In this document: positions 21,775 to 32,047 of the stretch, piece after piece
Layout: each line of letters starts with the position of its first letter
How positions within the stretch are numbered: position 1 is the stretch's first letter
Origin: Corynespora cassiicola
Taxonomy: Eukaryota; Ascomycota; Dothideomycetes; Pleosporales; Corynesporascaceae
Assembly (NCBI GenBank): GCA_022059125.1
Contig: JAEUWY010000001.1
Coordinates: 5,642,001 to 5,706,000 of the forward strand
Direction of reading: 5' to 3'
DNA: 64,000 nucleotides
Program-made: the position numbers and the translations under genes
The notes under the pieces: generated by a model
What the model saw: only the letters and a program-made list of their open reading frames with translations
Database searches by the model: none
What the model was told of the DNA's origin: nothing

Positions 21775-22551
21775 TCAGAAGTGATTGGCGCTACCCGGGT
21801 CTTGATCCAGTATGTGGACATCCACTTGTTGCTTGCGGACAGCGAACCCCCATCGGAGGTATCCCACGACCAAATTCCACTGAGACTGGTAGCCATGATG
21901 CATCACAAACACCAACTTTTTGAGCGTGGCGATTTCGAAGACCCGGTGAAGCTCGTACTGGTCTGCCAGGGCAGTGGCAATTTCGACCCGCATCGACTCG
22001 CTCAACCCCCATGGACTCTGAGCAGTGACGATGGCGTCGCGCTGCCGAGCAATCTCAATCTTTAGGTAAGTCAGGGCGACACATTTTGTCGCCAGCGCCA
22101 TGTATGCGCTCTGGTGTGGACGCTTGCGGGTATCGATCATCTTGATCAGAGAGAGCTTGGTGATCAGCTGGTACTCGAACCGTATGCCCAACTCGGGACT
22201 TGCGAAATACTTTGGCGAGTCCGAATCCGCAATTTCGAGGAGAGACTCGCAGTCGTTGAGAGACTTGACTTGCAGCTCGAAGCTGGCGAGTAACGACTTC
22301 CACCCCCCTGCCAGAAGGGAGGCTGACGCTTGGAAGAACGTGGGGATTTCCATGCAGACGCCTAGAAGGCCAAACCACTGGATTGTTGAACCATTCCCGA
22401 CAAAATTTAGAATGACTAGTTGAAATATCTTCAACCTAAGCTCATAGGGAAGCATGCAAAATCTGCCAAGCCCAGGATTGGTGGCACATATGGGAAGCAG
22501 GCCATGGCTGGAAGCCCAGTCGGACCCGATGGCCTTCTCAGAAATAATCAT
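21775..22551 (-). CDS. F-box-like hypothetical protein
   Basis: 258 aa, uninterrupted. Near residues 31-48 the segment FCMLPYELRLKIFQLVIL matches the start of the fungal F-box-like motif (LP.ELRL.IF), which binds Skp1 in SCF ubiquitin ligases. The rest is helical with Leu, Trp and Tyr at spaced positions (LAGGWKSLLAS, AYMALATKCVALTYLKIEIARQR) and no second domain that I recognise. Such single-exon F-box-like proteins are numerous and fast-evolving in Pezizomycotina. It lies at the edge of the gene-poor region that follows, so it may be lineage-specific. Role in protein turnover is inference. Confidence 0.6.
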   Translation of the reverse strand: MIISEKAIGSDWASSHGLLPICATNPGLGRFCMLPYELRLKIFQLVILNFVGNGSTIQWFGLLGVCMEIPTFFQASASLLAGGWKSLLASFELQVKSLNDCESLLEIADSDSPKYFASPELGIRFEYQLITKLSLIKMIDTRKRPHQSAYMALATKCVALTYLKIEIARQRDAIVTAQSPWGLSESMRVEIATALADQYELHRVFEIATLKKLVFVMHHGYQSQWNLVVGYLRWGFAVRKQQVDVHILDQDPGSANHF

Positions 22552-25500
22552 GTCTTTTTCTGCAATCTACAAAGTTCGATGGTGATCAGCCGTGGAAGGA
22601 AATGGTTCAGCAGAGCGCAGGATTGTAGTGGTGTAGATGTCAGCCCGGCGTGCTTGTGGAAGGTGGAGGAAAACAGAAAACTGCCTCGTTGCTGGGTGAT
22701 TTCAACAAGACAGGGGCAGTTCAAACAGCACCCTGATATATGTTCGACACTTGGAATAAGATTATCATCAAGGGCGATGAGGTGAAGTTCCACGGGACAC
22801 GAGAGACGGTTAATTTCGGGCGGTACCTACCGAGTATTGTTCTTCAGCATGGGAAAGCAAGGAAAATGGCAGAATATGAATGTTGAGACTGGGAATAGAG
22901 TCCCGCATTATTGAGACACGGCTACTGTCGAATGACGGCCTCTGGGCTTACGTGCATGTGTGAAGAGGAAGTTGCATTACATTGCGCGAAGACCAAACAT
23001 GACTCGCCCTGACGTTATTTCAAGAGCACGGATCATCATTATGGAGTGGCCCATATTTGCATTTATTCTTCTCTTTTATTTTTTTGGTTTAGTTTTTCTT
23101 ACCAGTACCGGCTTCTCGAAGAAGTTGCATTGTACATATCCATCCCCAGGGTTCCTGCATTCAGAGTATTTCCAAGTACAAGATAGCCTCCTGGTATCTT
23201 TTTGAGAATGGAATGGGTAATTTTGAAAATCTTCCAGCGTTGTGTGTGCATTATGCTACATATCGGTCTGTTTTGTGTAGGGCTCCAGTGGCGGCGCTCA
23301 ACGATGCGTCCAAGAAATTGAAATGGGCAAGCTGCCACAGCATCGTGGCATAGCCGCCTTCTGTTCTCCTGGGCATTTCTTGACAAAAAAAATCCGAAAG
23401 TCCACAGCCCTTCTTAATAACGGGTATACTCGTACTCCCTGGGGTCTGGTGTGCTCTAGAGGCCTCGAGTCATTCATCACCGTCTCTGTGGTCTCAGCAT
23501 GGAGCTGTCATCTAGGCTAATCGTGCCACTATTGTTGCTGCTGATGAGCTCGTCTCGCCCCTGGTGACCCCCGTAGGAGAGCTCTCTCGCAAAAGCAACC
23601 CCCACAACACCATATTTCCACAACCGCGCATAATTTCGACATGAAAATTGCATGCGGTGGATTCTCTCGTCGCATTTACTCATTTCAAAATTTTCGGTGT
23701 TTATTCTGGGGGGGTGTTGGACGTGCATAGCTGTAGGAGGTTTGCGGCGGTGAATGAGAGGCTGTCTGCCTGAGAGCCACCTACAGTAGAAGGGCCCCAC
23801 CTTCACGCCTTCTACCTCCCTCACTGAAACAGCAGCACACCCCTCTCTGAGCCTCAACCTTTGCCTCTGAAGCCCTTCCTACCTACATCCACTCACTTTT
23901 CCGTGGAATCAGCACGGCTAACGTGGCCGCTTGTCACACTTCCGCCATCGAAATCTTCCAATCTACGTCCATCGTGACTCGGGTGACGTGTCCATCCTGG
24001 CTCCTTCCTTGAGATACCTCAAATGGAACAGAGATTGCCCACGCGTGTCTTCATAAAGGCGCGGTGATACATCGTCGACGATCTCAATCGCCTGCTTGTT
24101 GTCGCTGCGGCTCAGAATAGTCAGCTTGGTGAATATATTGGCGATATTGACCATCTTGGTGTCACCTTTGTGTTGGCGTGACTCATTTAGGCTTCCACTA
24201 CAATGGCTCGATGGCCGGGGAATATTTTGAATCAATGTACGGTGGCCCGCCTGCATTATCATAAGCTATCTTCTGACCATGATGGAGGGACTCGTCGTCG
24301 CACACGAAGAGACTCGACTTCTGTACGTGACTTGAGCGATGATAACATCGTGTCGTAAGGAGTAGCGTGGCGAAAAGCTCTGCCATGATTGGTGGTAGGC
24401 TTCAGTCACATCATTGCCTTCGTGGTTTACGATATTGCCTGTGGCACTACAAGCCATCTCGCCGTCGAGAGCTGGTTGTCGATTTGATGGCTCAAAGATC
24501 CCAGCGCCGATCCTCCACGTAGCCAGGAAAGTTATATAAAGCCCTTGAACTACTTTTCAGACTTCTCCGTTCTGCCATCCGCTTTTAAAACCTTCGTCAA
24601 TAGCGTTGTTTGGCACAACCCGAGTTGGCCTGTTGCCGGCTTTGGCGTTTTTGAAGTGAACGTAAGTCGGCCACAACATTGCCGTCTCCGAGTTTATCTT
24701 TTCGCTAATATAGAAGCTGACAGATTGCACATGCATAAGGCGTTGGAATACCCCTTGGTACTTCGGTACATCATCGACCCCGCTGCCATATATGATATAC
24801 CCCTCATCCATATGGACGGCCATTGGAACACAACCAGTGGTAGGTGCAGGCTATTTCTTCATGTACACTCCCCCTTCTTTTGATCCTTCATATACCTAGT
24901 GTCCGGCCTGGAAGAGGTGAAGTCATCTGCCATCTACAGCGGCTTCATCTTGAACCTGGTTGCACCAGCAGCCGGTGGGCCCAGATGAAAAATACACTCA
25001 TGGCAAGTGGGTTCGGGGGAAAATGTGCACGCCCCACTGGGATCGTTCCGGTGGCCGTTAGAAAAACGCTACAACTATGGATATCTCGACGGCGGGATAC
25101 AATCAAAAGCCATGATCGACGCAAGATAGTCTCCTGTTGGATGGCGGCCGTCCGCTCAATACGACACGGGTCTTCAGTGCTCGGACATTCGCCGCCTCTT
25201 TTCTTTCTTCTCTTATTTCCTTTTCTTCGATGCGTTGGAAGGAAAAGTCAACATCAGCCCTGCGTTAAAGAAATGTGCTAATACTGAGGTGTCTAATAGC
25301 GCATCCTCAACATCTCATGGCTCTGCTGCATCTGGACCTAGGCTCAGTCACGTTCGCGCACTATAACCCCACCAGCGTTCCCGCCTCACCTCGGTAAGAG
25401 GCCAATGCATACCGTAGCGATGACACCGTGGAATGGCCATACCCGAAACGAAAAAAGGTATCCTTTGTGTTTGTGAAGACAGTCAGAACCAACATGAAAC

Positions 25501-25898
25501 CGGCATACCTATCAGTCGAAACCTCAGGAGCTTCGGCTGGTGTGGCGTTGCGTTATATCAAAATGCCTGCATTGATCAACTGGCACACGGTACCGACAAC
25601 CTAGCCCGCGAAAAGATCCGTCCATATCACAATCGTCATAACGAGCGTGCGAGATATGACATAATTCCTATGCTCATGGGTGAGCTGCTTCCAAATGCGG
25701 GGTTGCAAACGAGGCTTGTCCGGCAGGCCTTCAACGTCGCGTTCCAGTCCTGCGATGTGACTTCATGCACGCCTTGCACGCTTCCCTGGTCCAAAGCGCA
25801 CCCCTCTCTACAACTCTGCAACATACTATCTTCTTGAAGCACAAGTTACACTTGAGAATGTGCTCTGTGGCATTAATGAGCCTACATGCCTCTCGACA
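22552..25898. other. gene-poor stretch, 3.3 kb
   Basis: No gene supported on either strand. Open frames are short and overlap. A few stretches look weakly coding, such as the minus strand at 23963-24386 (for example IANIFTKLTILSRSDNK and YDNAGGPPYID) and 24557-24823, but none joins into a recognisable protein. They may be worn-down genes. No transposase or reverse-transcriptase motif found by eye. Confidence 0.45.
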
Positions 25899-25918
25899 GA
25901 GGTCATTGAATTGGGATA
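25899..25918 (+). repeat. isolated copy of the 32-bp minisatellite core
   Basis: GAGGTCATTGAATTGGGATA matches the core of the tandem array about 1 kb downstream, and the bases just before it (CTCTCGACA) also resemble the array's inter-core sequence. A weaker partial copy begins near 26170. Confidence 0.6.
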
Positions 25919-26858
25919 AGGCCACTTTCTGCTTCACTTTTGCAACCTCTGGATTCGGCCACAACATTCTTCAGTCAATTCATGATTCTGTATTTGGCTT
26001 CAGTCCCATGAAGTCACTGTCTTCCGCCTGGATACGTCGTCAACTTCGCAGAGACTTTGTCGACTTTCGGACCACCAAACCCCCGCACACTCCATGAGGC
26101 AGGGGCCGGTGAATACCAGTAGCATCAGCCGAAAAGACTTTTCCTCCGCCTCTATGGGAAGATCTCGGCAGAGATCATTGATTGCAGCGGGAGCGCTGTG
26201 ATGCTAGGATGGATGCATGGTGCCCCAGTCTTCTCATGCTGTCTTGTCTGACATTTAAACAGAGAAGCACGACTGAATCACATTCCCCTGGATGAATCCG
26301 AGGCCATATTGACTCCATCAACAAGCGGCCTTGGCCAGATCACCAGCTCCGCCGATTTCTAGCAAAGACCAAAATACATCCGGTTGTTTCGGATCCAATG
26401 GCCGACTCTGTGCACACGCTGCCTAGTTCACGGACTGTTCCCTCGGCCTATGAGCCCTCGCGGATGCAGGGCTTTGTCTGAGCGTAGTAATGACCGACTA
26501 AGAACCATCCTAGAGTTCTTAGGCCATATTTGAGGACCACGCTGCAAACCCCCTGTAGCTCCCCTCGACACATACATCGAGGCTACACTCCCACCGCCTC
26601 CATGACGGCGCGCCATCTTGACTGCTGAATCAAGGAAGATGAGCCTATGGGCTCAGCTGTGGGAAAGCCCGCAGGCCCCAAATGCAGGCCGTTCCCAACC
26701 CTGGGGCTATATGACAGAAGACTCTGCTAGGGAGTCTTCGCCCAGGCATATCACCCAGACCATGGGCACCAAATATGCTGGCTGCACTCTGCGGCCGCAC
26801 AGCGCCGAGCATGGCGTATACGTTACCAAAGATGAGGCGGCCTCGCCGATAGGAGGGC

Positions 26859-26878
26859 GAGGCCATTGAATTGGGATG
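26859..26878 (+). repeat. isolated minisatellite core copy near the array
   Basis: GAGGCCATTGAATTGGGATG, one substitution from the commonest core, 92 nt before the first array unit. Confidence 0.65.
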
Positions 26879-26950
26879 GTGGCCTCGGGGACCGCCTCTT
26901 CATACAATGAACGGCTCAGTCGACGCCGTAGTATGTGGAAAGCCTCGGCC

Positions 26951-27094
26951 GAGGCCATTGAATTGGATGGCCTCTGGCGAGATCATTGAACTGGGATGAG
27001 AGACTCGCCAGAGGTCATTGAACTGGGATGAGAGACTCGCCAGAGGTCATTGAATTGGGATGTGGGCCTCGGCCGAGGTCATTGAATTGGGGTG
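26951..27094 (+). repeat. 32-bp tandem minisatellite array
   Basis: Five successive units begin at 26951, 26979, 27011, 27043 and 27075, with spacings 28, 32, 32 and 32 nt. The core is about 20 nt, GAGGTCATTGAAYTGGGATG. The linker between cores resembles GAGACTCGCCA or GGGCCTCGGCC. Two flanks form perfect palindromes: GCCTCGGCCGAGGC at 26942-26955 and CCTCGGCCGAGG at 27067-27078. It is not a CRISPR array: the organism is eukaryotic and the linkers are near-copies of each other. Confidence 0.8.
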
Positions 27095-27712
27095 GGGGTC
27101 TCTTATATTCTAGCTAAAGTCCAATCTTTTACCTGCGTTGGCCGCTGGGCCATGCGGTATGTGGGATGGTATCAGCCTTTTTCTCCGGTATGTGGTTTTC
27201 TGTCGGGTTCCTGTATGATGGGTGGGGCGGCTCCTACTCTCATATCGCGGCTTTTCGCAGGAAGTGCCATAGCTTAACGCGACATCCGGCTTGTATACTT
27301 CTGTCAATTAGTCTTCATAGAAAAATACATCATGTAACCTTTTAAGCCGGGCCTTCCGGTGTGACGTGATATCGTGCGCTTCTGCTGGGTACGTTTGCTC
27401 CCAGAGGTAGTCTCATATCGCTCAGAGGGCTTGCTAACGAGATAGAAAACACCCACCTCTTCATCGATGTTGAAGCCTCTCCTGGAGATGGTGTCGAGTT
27501 GGTGTCGAGCCTGTTGGGAGGCTTGGTCGGTTCTACGTCGATGGCGCTCTGCCGACCCCTGGTTCCTCCACACCATCATGACTCGCGTCGCTCGCCATCA
27601 GTCGTTCGAAGGCCGCACTCATCATCACATTTGCCGGCAAGGCAAAGGTCACCCATCTCAGCTCATCAGGTAAAGATGTAGGTTTTATTCAGTATCTCTC
27701 AGGTACTTCCAT
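27095..27712. other. unassigned sequence, 0.6 kb
   Basis: No gene or strong repeat; opposing open frames near 27304-27673 are not supported. Confidence 0.45.
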
Positions 27713-27960
27713 CATTGCCCGGGCTCCGGAGAAGTAAGACCGCCATGGCCTGCGCTCCAGGAAAGTAATTCATCATTTCCATGGGCTCCGGTGACAATGC
27801 CCCATCATCGCCTGCATATTCCTGTCGCAGCCCTGAATCGCAATGCAGGTATCTCGGTACTGTGCACAGAACCACAGCCTGCGATCCGGTAAAGATGCTC
27901 TGCCAGCCTGCTGGACTAAAACATCGCCTGCGCTCCCGGGAAGGGCGCTCCATCAGCCCG
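27713..27960 (+). repeat. degenerate GC-rich direct repeats
   Basis: Short related segments recur: GCCCGGGCTCCGGAGAAG near 27717, GCCTGCGCTCCAGGAAAG near 27747, GGGCTCCGGTGAC near 27783, GCCTGCGATCCGGTAAAG near 27877 and GCCTGCGCTCCCGGGAAG near 27926. Spacing is irregular. This looks like a decayed minisatellite. Confidence 0.5.
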
Positions 27961-29249
27961 TCCAGCGAACTGCTCTGCCCATGGACCCGCCCCAGCTATC
28001 CTATATACCATAGGAATATCCGCCTCAGTGCATCTCAAAAAGCGCATGCAGAATTGAAAAAAATAAAGTTGTTGGCAGTTGGACGCGCGAATGCTCTTGG
28101 GGTCGATCGCGCTGCAGCGCGATACGTCGCAAGAGCCATCGATGATTAGGAATATGGAACGGTAGAAATGTTCAAATTTGTCGTGATACGTCTTGTCAGC
28201 ATCTGCGGTTGTTCAAGGGTCAGTCCGATTGCCCTGCCGAGGACTGTTTCTGTTTGCGTTGTGGATGGGTTGCCATGCCCGGTCGGCTAATGATATCCTC
28301 GATTGCAATGGGACCGAGGAACAACTCTGGTCGAAACTTCATCGCCGTCTTTTGTGCCGGGGAATCAATGCTGTTCTTGATGCCGAGGCTGGCAGGCATT
28401 CTTGGAAACTTCGACGCCTCGATGCTGTCCGGCAAGAAAAACATTCGAGGCAGTGGAAGGATGTTAATAACATCGTCGCATTCTTTTCTCTGAAGCCACG
28501 TCCGAGCTATATCCTTCGTAGTTCTCTTAGGTCATGTTGTGCGAAACAGTGCATACAACTTTCAGGGTGAGCGGATCTCATTTCTCTACAGTCTCCCTGC
28601 CTGGTAGTCGTACCATCCATGGAGGAAAACTCTGCAGAGAAGTAGCCTGCGACTACTTCGACTTGTAGTGGCGGTCGACTTTGACGCACACATGCGGACT
28701 GTCGGTGTGATTTGGCATCCGAAACGTTGAAGAGGTCAATAGTAAGAACGAAATACTTGGAGGGAATGGGTAGAGTGCGATTCGCAGAACGATGCAATCC
28801 GCGGGTTTCGCTCAGGCTAGGGCTCCGGCTGTTCATAGGCTTGAATAAGGTCAGCAAATATCGCAAGTATCCCATCAACGTTTCTGACTCTTCGAATACG
28901 GTCTGAAGCAAATGGGGACCCCTGCCAGCTATTTTGGCCTTGAGGCCGCTGCAACAGGTAACAAACGCAGCTGGATCGGCATCAGTAAACACCGGTATAT
29001 TAGAGTCAAGCGAACTCAGAATACGCACCAGTTAGACCATCGCGCCCGGACAAACCAATCAAAGGAAGCTACCGTCGCTTAGCACGCCTGGCCCTTGTAC
29101 CGATCGCAGGCAAGCTCGACGGCACAGCAACGGGGCGAGCGGGGCTTCGCCAGGAGACTACCTAGGTAGCTGCTAGTGTCTACCCGTGCTGATCTGGATA
29201 GTGATATCTCCGGTTATTGGGAATTGCCGCGGCGAGAGAATTGTTTGAG
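27961..29249. other. unassigned sequence, 1.3 kb
   Basis: Minus-strand open frames at 28220-28444 and 28507-29028 look somewhat coding in composition but match no family I know and are not joined by convincing splice sites. An 18-bp perfect palindrome lies at 28106-28123. Confidence 0.4.
28106..28123. repeat. 18-bp perfect palindrome
   Basis: ATCGCGCTGCAGCGCGAT equals its own reverse complement. It sits in unassigned DNA; role unknown. Confidence 0.6.
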
Positions 29250-29747
29250 TCAATGGAGCTGGTGAGTTGGGCTGGTCTCAAGGTAGGCTGAAACGGTCCT
29301 AAATCTCGGGTACGTCAGCACTTTGTTGGCTGCGGAAGGCGAAGAGTCATGAACTGGCGCCGACACAATGACATGAGATATGCCACTGCTAACAGATGTA
29401 GGAGCATCATCCAGGGCCCAATGCTGAGCTTTGCGGAAGCGGTCAAGAGATTCGACTGAAGGTGAGCCATCATGATCCACTCTGCCAGAGCGCGTACTCC
29501 CCGCGGTGACACCGGCCAACGGTAACATTTGGACGGAGACGCTAGGCTCAGCCAGAGGCTGTTCATAGTGCAAAGGAATTCCGGGGAGTTTCTTGAGCTT
29601 GGATTGGGACAGTGGGTGGCAAGGTGTTGGAGGGGCAGAGAGTTGAGTGCATGCCCTTATAGTGGATGCTGCGAAAGTAAAAGGCAACAACAACGCTAAC
29701 CCGCACAAGCCCCTACAAGCGGCATTGCCAGTCGCTATTGAACTCAC
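29250..29747 (-). CDS. doubtful Ser/Pro-rich open frame with hydrophobic N-terminus
   Basis: 165 aa on the minus strand. Residues ~12-30 (CRGLCGLALLLPFTFAAS) could be a signal peptide or anchor, and the remainder is Ser/Pro-rich and disordered-looking, ending SAYLETSPTHQLH. There is no domain, no relative known to me and no clear promoter. It is listed because it is the best-formed frame in the gene-poor region; it may equally be chance. Confidence 0.25.
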   Translation of the reverse strand: MSSIATGNAACRGLCGLALLLPFTFAASTIRACTQLSAPPTPCHPLSQSKLKKLPGIPLHYEQPLAEPSVSVQMLPLAGVTAGSTRSGRVDHDGSPSVESLDRFRKAQHWALDDAPTSVSSGISHVIVSAPVHDSSPSAANKVLTYPRFRTVSAYLETSPTHQLH

Positions 29748-31224
29748 ACAGCAATGCGTACGAAAAAAACGGCTTTATGACCTTACTATCGCCACTGTGG
29801 CCTTCTTATCGATATCCATATGGCCAGATCTCCCGGATGTTGTTGTGTGGTCGCATGAGGCCGCCAAAGCAGCATCATCGTCAGGCCCGGCCGCATAACC
29901 ACCACACTGCCGATTCGCATTTATCAGTACTTGGGCTATCGTGGCTTCATTGATTCCCCAAACTGTCTCTAGGGCATGTTCCCGCCCGCCGCGCCACGAC
30001 CATGATGTGTCCTGACGCCCTTGTAGCCCTGTCCCCAAGTGTACTTTCCTGCTGAGCAGGTATTTCATACGCCCACGCCTACACAAAGGCTTCAACTCAC
30101 ACTAAGTCTCTTAGCTAATCAAAACCTACTAATGGCGGCCATCCGCCGCCGGCTCAGTTCATAGCGATGGGTGCACTCTTTTTCATGCTGTCCCTGACTG
30201 CTTGGTCGCACAAAGAATCCAGCTACTCTAAATACATCTTCTGGCCTTTTCTGCATGCTAGCTTATCTATTCCGCCACTAGAGTAACAAATTTTTTCTTT
30301 GTACTCCTCTGTACCCTCCTCGAAAGTGGCAAATGATGTCTGGTTCATGTAGCCGTGCGAGGTGAGCAGTCTTTCGCTTTCATGCTCGAGAAAATCTACT
30401 CGTATCACTCTCTCCATAACTCTGTCCCCTGTCCATTCTCCTTCTCATTACGTCTTGCTCCTTCAATCAACCTCTCTCGGTCCTGTAAGTCCTAATCATC
30501 CCGGATACTACAAAATCCATCGCGAAAATGGACATGCGTCAAGTTCTATACTGGCTAATCAGTTTCCCCCCCTCCCCCCCACTAGAAAAAACGACAAGAT
30601 CATGTGTCTGTTCCTGAATATAGACCCCATCCTCAATTATAAACCTAGAGATAGACTGATAAAATCGAAATTCCATTTCGTTTGCGCGGCAATCAAGGCT
30701 ACGAACTGGATATCTGTGCGACCCACCCGAGATATGCAGGAGAAGTAGGCTATGTAATACGATGTGTCTATGTTTTGAGTAAACATTAAAACATTCAATT
30801 ATATCCTCCGATTCGAAAGCGGCAAGTTCCTTCAACTGATCGAGCCTTCTAATCCCTATCCGCATAGGCAGTTCTTGGAAGTCCTCTGCAGCTATGGCGT
30901 GCTCCCCTTGCTGCCCCACTTTCTAAATTATATGCAGCCGAGCAGCCGAATAGTCGTCCCGTTTGAACTCCCGATCAACAGGGCTTACGATCCTGGATCA
31001 CTTAGTCCAGAGTAGGGTGGGCGATGATCGCGACCACAGGTTCGAGTACCTGACCCAGCCTATTGGAGCAACGTAGCGTGCGGGATGCAACGAGACGACT
31101 CATCACGTGAATATGTGGTTTCTTGTGTATTTAATGAGCCTGGGGGAGCTCCCTCGATCAAGAGCAGTATTCCACATTCTTTCCGCCAGATACTTCGATT
31201 GTGGCACCCCAATCCATACGAATG
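29748..31224. other. unassigned sequence, 1.5 kb
   Basis: No gene supported. Around 31023-31070 a stretch with GGTTCGAG resembles a tRNA T-loop, but a complete cloverleaf cannot be drawn. Confidence 0.45.
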
Positions 31225-31370
31225 ACCAAAGCGCCAACCGTGAACCCTTCCCAGGTCTAATACACGTTACCAAAGCGACAATTCCAAGCGCCAACCAGAT
31301 TGAACATTCAATTACCAAAGCGACATTTCCAAGCGACAAGCCCGATTCCATATCAATTACCAAAAGCGCC
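31225..31370 (+). repeat. 45-bp tandem repeats in the promoter of the methyltransferase gene
   Basis: Four copies of ACCAAAGCGMCAA begin at 31225, 31269, 31314 and 31359, giving steps of 44, 45 and 45 nt. The middle two copies share ATTACCAAAGCGACA plus TTCCAAGCG. The last copy ends within about 35 nt of the ATG at 31400, so the array is in the 5' leader or core promoter. Confidence 0.75.
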
Positions 31371-31399
31371 CTTGAGTGTTTTTGACTCGTCGTTCGACA

Positions 31400-32047
31400 A
31401 TGGCAACCCAAGTAGAGACTACAACCCTGTACCTGGCCCAAGCCCGTGCTTGCTCCAACGTCCAGGACTGTCTGTCAATCTACGACAAATGGGCAGCCAC
31501 CTACAACGACGAGGTTGGTGACGAAGCGCAAAACTACGTGGCCCCCGTCCTCGTTGCCAAAGCCGCCCTGCAGTACTCGAGCAACCCCACGCGGAGTGCC
31601 ATTCTTGATGCCGGCTGCGGCACCGGCCTGGTCGGAGAGGCCCTTGCAGTAGCCGGCAGCAGGGTGATCGACGGGCTCGACCTGTCCCCTGCCATGCTCA
31701 AGGTCGCCAAAAAGACGGGTGTGTATCGGCATATGACTGCCGCCGATCTGAACGAGCCCATTCAGAAGCCCGACCAGACGTATGATATTGTCACTTGCGT
31801 CGGTACGTTTACGCTGGGCCACGTTGGCCCTGCCCCAGCATTGCAAGAGTTCGTGCGCGTGCTGAAGAAAGATGGGATTGTCGTTGCGACTATCCTTCAG
31901 GAGATTTGGGAGGCGCAAGGGTTTGATATTGAAGTAGCGAGGCTGCAGAAGGAGGGACTTGTGTCCATTGTCGCGCAGGAATTGATTGACTATGTGAAAG
32001 GGCATGGTGACAAGGCAATCATGATCGTTCTGAGGAGAGATTATTGA
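31400..32047 (+). CDS. class I SAM-dependent methyltransferase
   Basis: 215 aa, single exon; first in-frame ATG is 31400 (ACAATGGC). Motif I ILDAGCGTGLVGEAL is at residues ~67-81, followed by the acidic loop in IDGLDLSPAML, motif II-like TYDIVTCVGTFTLGHVG and motif III-like LKKDGIVVATI. The overall arrangement resembles the methyltransferase-like 27 (WBSCR27) group, with an N-terminal CLSIYDKWAATYNDEV helix. Substrate unknown; the group acts on small molecules or proteins. It is the first gene after the gene-poor stretch and its promoter contains tandem repeats. It may belong with the esterase/P450 set downstream, but 1.7 kb separates them. Confidence 0.88.
   Translation: MATQVETTTLYLAQARACSNVQDCLSIYDKWAATYNDEVGDEAQNYVAPVLVAKAALQYSSNPTRSAILDAGCGTGLVGEALAVAGSRVIDGLDLSPAMLKVAKKTGVYRHMTAADLNEPIQKPDQTYDIVTCVGTFTLGHVGPAPALQEFVRVLKKDGIVVATILQEIWEAQGFDIEVARLQKEGLVSIVAQELIDYVKGHGDKAIMIVLRRDY

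Noticed and set aside
26951..27094. CRISPR-like array of regularly spaced repeats
   Set aside because: Host is a eukaryote, the linkers are near-identical to each other instead of unique spacers, and no cas genes are present; it is a minisatellite.
31020..31075. Possible tRNA (GGTTCGAG T-loop-like word)
   Set aside because: Only a four-base T stem with an eight-base loop forms, and no acceptor or anticodon arms can be paired.
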